DNA of 64,000 bases from Platerodrilus igneus (Eukaryota; Arthropoda; Insecta; Coleoptera; Lycidae). The DNA lies in the NCBI GenBank assembly GCA_036346225.1, contig JARFIW010000139.1, positions 7,068,001 to 7,132,000 of the forward strand, written 5' to 3'. Below are positions 1 through 9,368 of the stretch, piece after piece. Under the pieces are notes generated by a model. The model had not been told where the DNA came from. It saw only the letters and a list, made by a program, of their open reading frames with translations, and did not search any database. Made by a program: the position numbers and the translations under genes. The first letter of the stretch is position 1. Every line of letters starts with the position of its first letter.

Positions 1-17
1 AACTGAAGAACTGGCAA

Positions 18-556
18 AATGTTTAAAGCTAAATAAAAACAAGTTGAAAATGCAAGGCATTGTCGCAACGAACTTCCAAATGTAGACTTACTTTAAAACA
101 AATTAAAGAAATTAAAATTATTATGTTGTAATAATTATAAGTATTCAGATAAAATACAAAAATTTATAAACAACAAAAGAGACATTTTAATATATTTTAT
201 TTTATGGAATAAATATTTTAAAAGCTATATATTAGTTCTCATCAATAAGATAAGAAAATTATTTTCGGTAATCAAAATTTAAGTTTAAACAATGTCTATA
301 ATATTGGAATAATTGGCATGAAATGCCATAAATTGTTCAAATATGTGTCGCATATTGATTTTAAACTTATTTAAAATTTTAATTATCCCTGTGGATTTTC
401 CCGGGGGCTCGGCGTCCCCGTGGCCCGATTTTAACTGACATCAAAACTTAAGCTCTGGACACCGAGCTGAATCGATTGATGTATCACACATTGATGTCCG
501 ACCATTAAAAAGGCACACACAGACAAATAGATTTCATAAACGAACGAAGTTCGTTG
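18..556. repeat. Unclassified interspersed repeat, copy 1
   Basis: Matches 43018-43712 in two blocks: an outer left block (about 18-103) and a right block (about 336-556) containing a GC-rich stretch. The left block contains CAACGAACTTC (66-76) and the copy ends with its reverse complement GAAGTTCGTTG (546-556), so inverted termini are possible, but similarity continues left of position 66. The last bases fold as a 7-bp hairpin (AACGAAC, loop GAA, GTTCGTT). Positions 104-335 are AT-rich filler absent from copy 2. No coding capacity. The class is unknown. It abuts the 5' end of the BEL relic. Confidence 0.6.
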
Positions 557-557
557 A

Positions 558-1773
558 TAAAATAAACCTTACAGTAACTGGGCTTAGTCAGTCATTGTCA
601 ACAATCGAATGTAAGTGCGACTTGACTGTACAATCTGTCAATAAGCATTTCAGTGCGGATTTGTCTTGTTTAGTTATCAAAAATATTACAGGATACTTAC
701 CTTCGTTTAAGTTGGATAAGGATGACGTTCCTATTCCAGAAAATCTGAATTTAGCGGATCCTAAGTTTTTTGAGCCACACCCCATGCATATTTTGATAGG
801 TAGCGATTATTTGTGGAACTTTGTTTGTAAGGGTCAGATTCAGTTGGGAAAATATATGCCTATTTTACAAGAAACCAGCTTTGGTTGACTTTTATCAGAG
901 CCAGTATTCAGTAATCGTAAAAATCTTAAAGGCACCACATACTGTAACTTAATTAACGTAGATGTTCAAACACAGCTACAGCGATTTTGGGAACTGGAAG
1001 AAATTGGTCCAGCAAGACAACACTCTTTAGAAGAGAAGGAATGCGAGCAGCATTTCTTAAGTAATTATAAGCGCCTAGAGGACGGGCGGTTCATGGTATC
1101 TATTCCATTAAAGGCATCTCCAGATATTTTGGGAAAATCTTATGAATTAACTAAATTACGTTTTCTAAATTTAGAGCGGAAATTTGCATCTAATGCGTCA
1201 CTTGGGCAGAGATACACTACTTTTTTGTCTGAGTATGAAAGTCTAGGACACATGTCTAAGGTAGAATATCCCTCTGATGTTAAGCAGTATTTCATGCCGC
1301 ATCATGGAGTTTTAAAGGAGAGCAGCGAAACCACAAAATTGCGTGTGGTGTTCAATGCATCTCAGGCGACTAGTTCAGGCAAATCTATCAATGATCTGCA
1401 GATAGTAGGTCCCGTATTGCAAGATGACCTACTTTCAATATTGATTCGTTTTAGGCAACATAAGTATGTTTTCTGCAGCGATATCGAAAAAATGTACCGT
1501 CAGGTGCTTGTAGAGCCTTCACAAAGGCGATTGCAATGCATATTACATAGGCATACACCCGATGAGAAACTGCAGGCTTACGAATTAAATACATTGACAT
1601 ACGGAACAGCATCTGCATCCTTTTTAGCGATACGATCCTTACAGCAGGTAGGTCATGATTGTAAAAAATCATATCCTCTGATATCTGAAATAATATTGCG
1701 TGATTTTTATGTCGACGATTTACTGAGCGGATCTGACAGCGTCGCTGAAGCTAAGATATTTTGGTTGTTTTAA
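558..1773 (+). pseudogene. BEL/Pao pol: protease end and reverse transcriptase
   Basis: The frame is open from about 558 to a TGA at 886-888, then continues in the same frame through 1093-1773. The first part carries the BEL-type segment with HILIGSDYLWNF, which follows the retropepsin fold in this clade. The second part is reverse transcriptase: LRVVFNAS is the first catalytic block (about 1345), then CSDIEKMYRQ, TYGTASASF, and FYVDDLLSGS (about 1705), which holds the two metal-binding aspartates. The TGA at 886 sits where this family usually has tryptophan, so TGG to TGA is the likely change. Near 1761-1771 the frame shifts by one base and coding resumes in another frame at 1761. No promoter or start codon is visible. 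Confidence 0.85.
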
Positions 1774-2576
1774 GTCAAAGAGGTTTCAGTTTGCGTCAGT
1801 GGGTTTCGAATAGCGATGAAATTATTTCCAATAGTTTAGGGAATGATACGATAGATCTAGGACCCAATGAGAACAAAAAGACTCTTGGTCTAATGTGGGC
1901 AGTTAGCACAGATTGCTTCAAGTTTAATATTAGCAAGAATAAAAATTCGATGATTACAAAGTGAACGATTCTATCGGAAATTGCTCAGGTATTCGATCCT
2001 ATCGGATTATTGTCACCCTGTACTATAATTGTTAAAATTATTTTACAAAGGCCGTGGCAAGAAAAACTGGCATGGGACGACGAAGTTCCAAGTCCTATTA
2101 AAAATGAATGGTTGAGATTTCGAGAGTCTCTTCTTACTTTAAACAATTTAAATATAGAGCGGTGCGTGAGATCTACGGACTCTTTTCATTTTGAAATTCA
2201 TGGCTTTTCCGATGCCTCGGAGAGAGCGTACGGTGCGGCGATATACATAAAATCACTAAATAGCGAAGACACGGTTTGTATAAGATTGCTATGTGCGAAG
2301 GCTAAAGTTAGTCCTTTAAAGACTTGTACAATTCTACGTTTGGAACTGTGCGGAGCACTTTTACTGTCTCGATTAGTAAAAAAGGTTTTAAAATCGCTTT
2401 CTTTAAAGCCGGAGAAAATATATTTATAGTGTGACTCGACCATAGTTCTAGGGTGGTTAAAAACTCAATCAAATTTATTAAGACAATTTGTTGCTAATCG
2501 CGTAGCCACTATACGAAGGTTAACAGAAATTGATCAATGGAATCACGTTCGGTCACAAGAAAACCCTGCTGACGTA
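1761..2576 (+). pseudogene. BEL/Pao pol: RT thumb/connection and RNase H
   Basis: Continues the upstream reverse transcriptase after a one-base frameshift. A TGA at 1962-1964 interrupts the run before TILSEIAQVFDPIGL, and a TAG at 2427-2429 interrupts it before CDSTIVLGWL. The first stop fits an arginine CGA to TGA change and the second a tryptophan TGG to TAG change; this is inference from the usual residues at these sites. RNase H features are visible: the stretch HGFSDASERAYGAAIY near 2200 holds the first catalytic aspartate, a glutamate follows in LRLELCGALLL near 2340, and CDS near 2430 supplies another aspartate. It feeds without a gap into the integrase part. Confidence 0.8.
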
Positions 2577-4222
2577 TTGACGCGCGGAGTTAATCCAATA
2601 GCTTTACCAAGTTTAAATTTGTGGTGGGACGGTCCTTCCTTTCTGCAACAAGATGCAGAGTGTTGGCCAAAAATTGGCGCAGAGACAATATTTTTACCAG
2701 AGTTGCGTAAACAAAAAAACGTATGTTTAACTATTAATGATACTAAGTTAATCGACTTTACTCGATTTTCTAATTTTAATAGATTAATTCGCAGCGTTGC
2801 TTATTGCGTTCGTTTCACTACGAATTGCAGAACTAAAATTAAAAATATTGAGTTATTAACGAGAATTGAGATTGAGCATGCTACATTAATTGTAGTAAAA
2901 TATTCACAATCTGAGTCCTTTTCTGAAGAGCTAAGAGCACTTAAACGGGGAAAAGATATTTCCAGTAAAAGTAGAATTTTAGGTCTTTCTCCGTTCTTGG
3001 ACAAAGATTGTATCATGCGCGTTGGTGGAAGATTAGACAAGTCAAATCTTTCCGAGGATCTAAAGCATCCCATCTTGTTATGTTCAAGACATTTGTTATC
3101 AAAGTTAATATTCGAATATGAACACTTAAATTCGTTACATGCGGGTAGCCAAACTTTATTGTACACAGAACGTCAGAAGTATTGGCCGATTGCAGGAAAG
3201 GGCTTGGCTCGTAAAGTAGTCAGGCAATGTGTAACATGTTTTAAGGCAAAACCAAATTTTTCTAGTACTATTTTGGTAAATTTACCTAGAGAGCGAATCA
3301 CTGCTGCTGCTCCATTTGCAACTACAGGTGTTGATTATACTGCAGTATTTTTAATAAAAGAGCGAAAAGGTCGGGGATCAAGAATGATTAAAACATATAT
3401 ATGTATATTTATTTGCTTCGTAACAAAGGCTGTACATTTAGAAGCAGTTACAGACTTATCATCAGAGTGCTTTATTATGGCTCTGAGACGATTTGTTTCA
3501 CGACGGGGCAAACCCTTTAGAATCTTCTCCGACAATGGGACAAACTTCGTAGGTGCTAATAATGAATTAAAGGAATTGGGCAAGTTTCTTGCAGAGAACC
3601 AATCACATTTAGTTCAAGCTGTTGCTGGCGTAGGTATTGAATGGCATTTTATACCGGCTTACTCTCCCCATTTTGGTGGCTTATGGGAGGTTGGGGTTAA
3701 ATCCACTAAGCATCACTTAAAACGGGTTATGCACGATTCTCATTTGACTTATGAAGAGTTTATAATTTTAATTTCACAAGTAGAAGCTATTTTAAACTCC
3801 AGACCTCTATCCCCTATGTCCTCAGATCCCAATGATTTGAATCCTTTGTCTCCTGGACATTTTTTAATTGGAGCTCCGTTAACGGCATTACAAGATTTCG
3901 ATCATCAAGATGTGCCTGATAACAGATTGACGCGTTTTCAACTCCTGCAAAAAATGCAGCAACATTTCTGGTCACGCTGGGCGAAGGAATATATTTCCAA
4001 TTTGCAAGTTAAAAATAAATGGAAGCAGGTTTCATTAAACATAAAGGTTGGCGATCTCGTTTTAGTTAAAGACGATAACTTAACGTCAATGAAGTAGTTG
4101 ATAGGAAGAATTGTGTTCTTACATGCTGGAAAAGACTTAGTAAATCGAGTTGCGACAATTAAGACTCTGAATGGGAATATTAAGAGAAGTTTTCAGAAGT
4201 TCTGTGTTTTACCTGTGAATTA
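2577..4222 (+). pseudogene. BEL/Pao pol: integrase
   Basis: The longest open run of the element (506 codons to a TAG at 4095-4097). The N-terminal zinc-binding region (HLNSLHAG ... CVTCFKAK, about 3120-3245) is followed by the catalytic core: the first aspartate in GVDYTAVF (about 3330), the second in FSDNGTNFVG (about 3530) and the glutamate in HFGGLWEVGVKS (about 3670), the D,D-35-E arrangement of retroviral-type integrases. After the TAG the same frame continues about 40 codons (LIGRIVFLHAG ... FCVLPVN) to a natural stop near 4222, so the TAG probably replaced a tryptophan codon. The core residues are intact, but upstream lesions leave it unproducible as part of pol. Confidence 0.87.
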
Positions 4223-4282
4223 AAAGTTTTGCGCTAGTTGAATATACGGTTCTATAGTCTTAAGATAGGCATTTATTTGTAT

Positions 4283-4826
4283 AAAAATAAATAAAATTAA
4301 ATAAAAACCATTAACCACAAAAAATATTTAAATTACTAGATACGTATTTCGACCACTATGTGGTCATCATCAGTAGGAAACCTGTAATTAAAAAATAATT
4401 AGCTGTTGTTCTGGAACACTTCAGAGGATATTCTCTTCACCCATTAGGCTGAAGTGAACCTTCCCAACCTATAATTTACTATATTGTTGCTTTAAACACT
4501 ATCGAGGATATTCTCCTCACCCGCAGGCTGGTGTTCTCAACAACAAACAAGTGAATTTTCACAATTGTCACAATTCACTTGTTTGTTGTTGAGAACACCA
4601 GCCTGCGGGTGAGGAGAATATCCTCGATAGTGTTTAAAGCAACAATATAGTAAATTAGGTTGAAAGGTTCACTTCGGCCTAAGTGAGGAGAATATCCTCT
4701 GAAGTGTTCAGAACAACAGCTAATTATTTTAATTACAGGTTTCTGATGATGACCATAGTGCGTATCTAATTAAATATTTTTGTTAAATTTTAATTTTATT
4801 TAAATCGTGCCACAGTGTTCCTATAA
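4283..4826. mobile_element. Palindromic PLE-like insertion with 12-bp TSD
   Basis: A 544-bp insertion in the BEL 3' UTR flanked by perfect direct repeats ATTTATTTGTAT (4271-4282 and 4827-4838). It is a long imperfect palindrome: arms of about 230 bp (4308-4553 and 4565-4790) mirror each other around a short centre near 4560 between the arm ends CAAGTGAATT and AATTCACTTG. Both outer arm ends carry CTGATGATGACC, part of a hammerhead-like motif complete only in the left arm. About 20 bp at the right end (CGTGCCACAGTGTTCC) have no partner in the left arm. PLEs are known for inverted or tandem terminal repeats carrying hammerhead motifs and for variable TSDs. No ORF is present, so it would be non-autonomous. 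Confidence 0.65.
4326..4392 (-). ncRNA. Hammerhead-ribozyme-like motif (type I)
   Basis: Read on the minus strand: core CTGATGA (4373 to 4367), an extra T, a 6-bp stem II GACCAC/GTGGTC with a 3-nt ATA loop, core GAAA (4350 to 4347), a minimal stem III (A-TAC/GTA-T) and a C at the expected cleavage position (4339), then TAG pairing with the CTA just before CTGATGA. Beyond an internal loop (CAGGTTTC), AATTA can pair with TAATT to extend stem I. Such minimal hammerheads are known from Penelope-like elements. The extra T between the core and stem II is a departure and may be bulged. The mirror copy in the right arm (about 4742-4771) lacks the 3' half of stem II and the GAAA, so it should be inactive. 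Confidence 0.55.
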
Positions 4827-4916
4827 ATTTATTTGTATGTTATGTTACATTTACTAGTGTTTTCTTATTGATTTGTGTAATTTGTTGAAAGCCTGGTGCT
4901 TCCAAGGGGGCCGGCA

Positions 4917-5194
4917 TGTTAAATCTTACATTAAGCTTTGTTGAATTTACACTTATTTTGATTATTTGAATCAGAATCTTTTTATTAGTTATATTTTGCG
5001 CCGTATAGTTAGCGTTGCGGAACGTAATTAAGAAGGGTTGTAGAAGTGGCATTCGCGCTTTAGACTTCCCCAAGAATGGTCGTGTGCAACGCATATACAC
5101 ACTATTAGTATTTAAAATTGAGTTGGCGGCAAACAGCTGCAACGTATTCTGGTTTTTAACAATGTTTGTTCAATAAATAACACTGCGTTTTACA
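4917..5194 (+). repeat. Probable BEL/Pao 3' LTR
   Basis: Starts TGTTAAATC directly after a purine-rich tract and ends TTTTACA, giving TG...CA ends and about 278 bp. A polyadenylation signal AATAAA lies at 5172-5177, close to the end as expected. The 5' LTR is not in the window, so the boundaries rest on position and end motifs only. Confidence 0.5.
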
Positions 5195-7764
5195 AGTTTT
5201 ATGCGTTTTTTTTTGATAGTGTTAATCTGCAGACTTGCTTGTAGATCACGTCAAGGAATAAAATTAACAGTATTGCATGTATTAATGATGATCGCTAAAA
5301 TTTCATAGTATCGGCTGGAATCAAACTGACTTCACAAATAGTAGAATACCAATCGCTCAACACTAAAAGCTATCAGGAACCAGACTATGACCGATGATTT
5401 TAATCGTTTAAAACCTTTTTTTCAAACACGGCACCAAGCATACTAGATTGGAACAATCTTGACTCTCCTTTAACCAGTCGAGTTGCCTTCTTGTTCAATC
5501 TCCAATCGAAAAGTGTTCGCTAAATGACAGATAAATAACTAGCATAACAACTTAGTTATCTGAGGGAAATGAGCCCATTATACATTTTGCACATAACAAG
5601 CTATCTTTTGTTACCAGACAATTACAAACTGTGTTTTTATTTTATTAAAGCATAATATGTAAATAAATTACAAAGAAAATACGTTACATGATTTGTGTAT
5701 ATTCGTTTCGTATTGTAACCGACGTTAAGAGCCTTTTTAGAGTCATAGGTTCGGAATTTTAATAAACTCACCAATATCTTTGAATTGGGTTAAAACGCAT
5801 TCTTAAAATTTTATACGTTGTTTAAGTACTTTTCAATTATGCAAAATTTTATTACACTTCGATGATCCTGGTTTTTACGTTTTTGGGAATTTGCGCGGAT
5901 ATCTCTGGACTAAATAAAGGATAGGCAATCAGAACCCTAGGTGTTAAGACATACGGATATTTTCTTGTATTAATAACGTTACAGTTTTTGGGTTGATGCA
6001 TTTTTACTACTTGACCAAAAAATAACATGAATGCTTTTGAGTGGCGATTTCTGATACTTGCGAAACTCTGAAAAACTACGTCCTGTGCTTTGCAACATTA
6101 TTTTTAGCAATGAGTTCCCACTTAATTCATGACTGTTTATAATTTTCACAGTACAAGATATCTATGAGATCAGCGACTTATCCTTAGCCGAATTTCCTTC
6201 CTAAATCATTCATACTTAAAATGATGTATAAGGCTAAAGAATACTAACAAACCAATTAAGCATCGATACAACCTTCTTTATTCATCACGTACAGCCTTAT
6301 TAGTCTTAGTCCTATTTGTTTAACTTTCTGATCTAAAACTGATAATAGTCCACTTGCCTAATCGAATTGACATCTGCTCGACGGAGACGTATAAAAACAT
6401 CTTTGTTTAACATCAGTGATTTAGCATAAATTTCACAATCAATATCTAAATTATTCGACCATTATTAAAAACCGCAATCGACATTGAAGCTAACAAAAAA
6501 TCATTTACTGTATTACTCCACATTTTAAACCAATAATACTAATAGAAATCTAAACAAAACCGCATGGTAATCCTTGATCTATTCTAACCGTATTGCAATC
6601 ATCAGGAAGGCGTTGATTATATTACAAAAGAAATGGCACTTCTACCACAATATATAAGAAAAGGAAAGTGAACCGATTGAAAACCTCGTTTCATGTGGTT
6701 TTAGAAAACACACTTCGCTGGTGATAATTCTGTGTTAATTATTTATTTCACACGTCGTTCTTCACGTACATTGGCCGCTAAATAAGACATTTATCTTAAG
6801 AAAAATGCATTTCAATGGTGCATAAGTAATTCGCTGTATTTTACTAAGTCACTGCAATTTCTGCTCGCCCTTTATTAAGTTGCGGCGTCGTAACTCTTTA
6901 TTTAAATAAACCGAACAATCGCCCGATAAATTAGCCCACACTTTATTTTTCTAAAAGTTGCAACAAAGATGTTACACATATAAATAAACAAGGGTGTTGT
7001 CGTTGTGGTAACTGTGAAGAGAACTTCAAGACCACCTACAATAGCTTGTCGGTATAAAAGTAATGAAGTAGGTCGATCTAGTTTGCCGACATGATGGCGG
7101 TCGATTAATATTTTGCAATTGTGTGATGGCAATAATCAATATTTAATAAAAAGTAGCCTTGTCTAAATAAATTAGAAAACGACTTCCTTTCAGGGTTTAA
7201 GTGGTAGGAACGCTGTCATGTCGAAGAATGGTCAACACTATATTAAGTTATAAATTTCAAGCATAACCATATATTGCACTTAGACTACTTTTCTTAGGAA
7301 CTTTTTAGGATTTCAGTTAATGAATTGAATCTACAAGGATGTTCGTCTTTTTATATTATTTACTTGTTTTACTTAAATGTTGTAGTTATAGATTTGGTTG
7401 AAACATATTACATATTAGATAATTTTTGCTGAAATTACCTAGTTGTATAGGAACAATTTTTTCAAGTGCGATGATGTTAAAATTATTAAAAATACCAAAG
7501 ACCAACCAACCATTCTAAGTAGGTAAATAACCGTATTTAGGAATACTAATTAGCAAAAGTACATAAAGTGTACGTGAATTGCATGTTACTGTCTCCAAAA
7601 TGTAACATCGATCTATTATAAAAGATTTTCCAAAAGTAGATGTAATTTTAAATATCTAGTCATTTCTGAACTGTCAAAATTTGAACATTAGCGTTTGACT
7701 GGTTGTAGCTAAAAGTTAGGAGGTTTATAAAAGTAGAACGATGCTCAGTTAAGCAACACACTGA
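5195..7764. other. AT-rich stretch without recognisable features
   Basis: Short spurious ORFs only; no RNA gene, clear repeat or transposon signature seen. Confidence 0.5.
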
Positions 7765-7975
7765 AATTGTTAAAATTTACTATTGAAATGTTGAATATTT
7801 CGCAGAAACAGTACGGAAAGTACGTACTCGTTTTGGCCATCATAAAGCATAAAGTCCCAATGCGATTGTGAAAATAACTAAGAAATTTCAGCAAACGGGA
7901 TTCGTTACGAACCAAAAGTCCTCGTACTGTAAGATCAACTGGAAATTTACACACAGTTGATGAAAGGGTCACAAA
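7765..7975 (+). pseudogene. Tc1/mariner-type transposase, DNA-binding domain relic
   Basis: A broken frame with the helix-turn-helix region of insect IS630-Tc1-mariner transposases: EIVKIYY, then a stop, VRKVRTRFG, a further stop, and NAIVKITKKFQQTGFV. After a frame change PRTVRSTGNLHTVDERV resembles the linker between the two helix-turn-helix halves. In the family this region binds the terminal inverted repeats. Several stops and at least one shift occur in about 70 codons, and no catalytic DDE part follows convincingly, so it is a short old fragment. The assignment comes from the pattern of conserved words, not an alignment. Confidence 0.5.
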
Positions 7976-8285
7976 TAGTAGATAAGCTATGTTCGTACGT
8001 GATAAAAAAACCGATTTCTTATGGGATTTAACATAGGAAATTCTAAGGTCCAAAAATACCATTTTTGTCAGATACAAAGGTCAATCGCCTCGGGTGATCC
8101 TACATTCAAGATTCATGTGACTTTTGCTCAATCGTTTTATATGGAAATTCTGGTGCTGTTCGATCCACAATCCCTCACCTCGACCCGCCCTCTTCCCTCC
8201 TAAATAAAAATGGGGAATCAATAAAATGCTTTATTACACATTGCAGTAGGGCATTTTGGAGGACTTTGGCGCAGCGCCACCGCAA

Positions 8286-8366
8286 CCCTCCACATTGCTC
8301 CACATCTCTCCACATCCCTCCGCATCCCTCCACATCCATCTACATCCCACCACATCCCTCCACATT
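8286..8366 (+). repeat. Short tandem repeat, unit about CCTCCACATC
   Basis: About eight imperfect 10-bp units rich in CTCCACAT, unlike the AT-rich surroundings. No coding or structural role seen. Confidence 0.7.
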
Positions 8367-8715
8367 AAAGCCCCGAACCGTTAAATTTTTTGTTTAATTA
8401 ATTTTAACTCGATCTTTAAATCCCTTTTGGTTACCCGAGACATTTGCTTTAATACGAAATTTTCTCGGATAATTTAAAACCGTCGGAATTGTTTAAATCA
8501 AACCACCCTTACAAAAGTTATACCCCCGATTTTAGGAAGTTATCCAAAATCGTCTTAGGGTATGACACTTAATAACCGCCTAAATTTTTCTTGGGAACCC
8601 AAGTCTTTAGAATTTTTTTTAATCGAAGCAACCCTCGGGAGAATTATACCCTTATATCTAATATCAAATTTATTCAAATTTGTATAAAAGTATTGTGCGG
8701 GTTCTAATTCAAGTT

Positions 8716-8951
8716 CTTTTGGAATTGTAGAATATGGTGTTGCAGATTGTGTAAAGTATGTATTACCTGCTTTAATGTAGCACTTGTGTAAGATTTTTAT
8801 TTATCCTGGTTGTCATCCTCCTCTACTATCTCCAAATAATTTACAGGTAAATAGTTAAAACTAAAAGCCGAAAGCACATACTATATCAATTTTTCCGTCC
8901 TCTGATTTTTCGGACAACTTTATTTCCAAGCCAGTCAATTTCTTTGTATTG
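8716..8951 (-). pseudogene. Partial duplicate of Polinton-linked gene X
   Basis: Closely similar to 11942-12177, the N-terminal half of gene X. The shared part includes KILHKCYIKAG and TYFTQSATPYSTIPKE. It carries stops and small indels absent from the other copy, and similarity ends abruptly on both sides (after STIPKE and before the TKKLTG region), so it is a fragment rather than a whole gene. The flank 8436-8480 weakly resembles 54083-54130 inside the 48.55-55.89 kb Polinton element, which supports a Polinton origin for the area. Confidence 0.7.
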
Positions 8952-9199
8952 CTGTTCCCCCAATACACGTACTGTAGTAGGTTATTATACACTAAACAGC
9001 AGCTATTTTGCAGCTTGTCCGATGGTTTACTTTACATTTTGGCAAGTGGTACCGAGTACATTGGCATTTTTAAGGAAGCATAACTTACTATCTTCCAATA
9101 AGGTTAAACAGTCTTTTAAGGGATTATAAGCTTTGGTTTGTAGTATTTGTTTTTCATAGCTTCTGGTGTCGTCTCCAAATAAACAATTAGATGTGTGTG

Positions 9200-9366
9200 T
9201 GTGTGTGTGTGGATGTGTACGGGAATATGTGATCATATACAGTAATCAGTCTAAGCTATTTTATTTGGTCTAAGGAAATTACAATTTTTTAGACCACAAT
9301 TAATGATCACCTTTATAGGTTTAACATTTTTACCATTTTCCAATAGCTAGTGCTACGTACATAGGA
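9200..9366. repeat. Left flank of 9-bp array, paralogous to 53030-53190
   Basis: Matches a segment of the Polinton element at 53.0-53.2 kb over about 165 bp (for example CAGTCTAAGCTATTTTATTT and GCTACGTACAT). A (GT)n run at 9191-9211 lies just outside it. The two halves of the paralogue are contiguous at 53 kb but separated here by the 9-bp array. Confidence 0.8.
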
Positions 9367-9368
9367 AA

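Larger units (their letters stand above)
558..5194 (+). mobile_element. BEL/Pao LTR retrotransposon, 5'-truncated
   Basis: The pol region reads in the order expected of BEL/Pao: protease-like end, reverse transcriptase, RNase H, integrase. It is followed by a 3' UTR, a purine-rich tract (CAAGGGGGCCGG, 4903-4914) and a probable 3' LTR. The gag and 5' LTR are missing: homology begins directly beside the unclassified repeat at about 557. A 544-bp palindromic element splits the 3' UTR. The pol frame is broken by stops at 886, 1962, 2427 and 4095 and by one frameshift near 1761-1771, so the copy is dead. Clade assignment rests on the joined protease-RT segment and the integrase core; family is not known. 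Confidence 0.88.

Noticed and set aside
541..556. Helitron 3' hairpin
   Set aside because: The hairpin is present, but the CTRR terminus and TC start are not.
4840..5142. 100-codon minus ORF
   Set aside because: Antisense to the probable BEL LTR and its polypurine tract.
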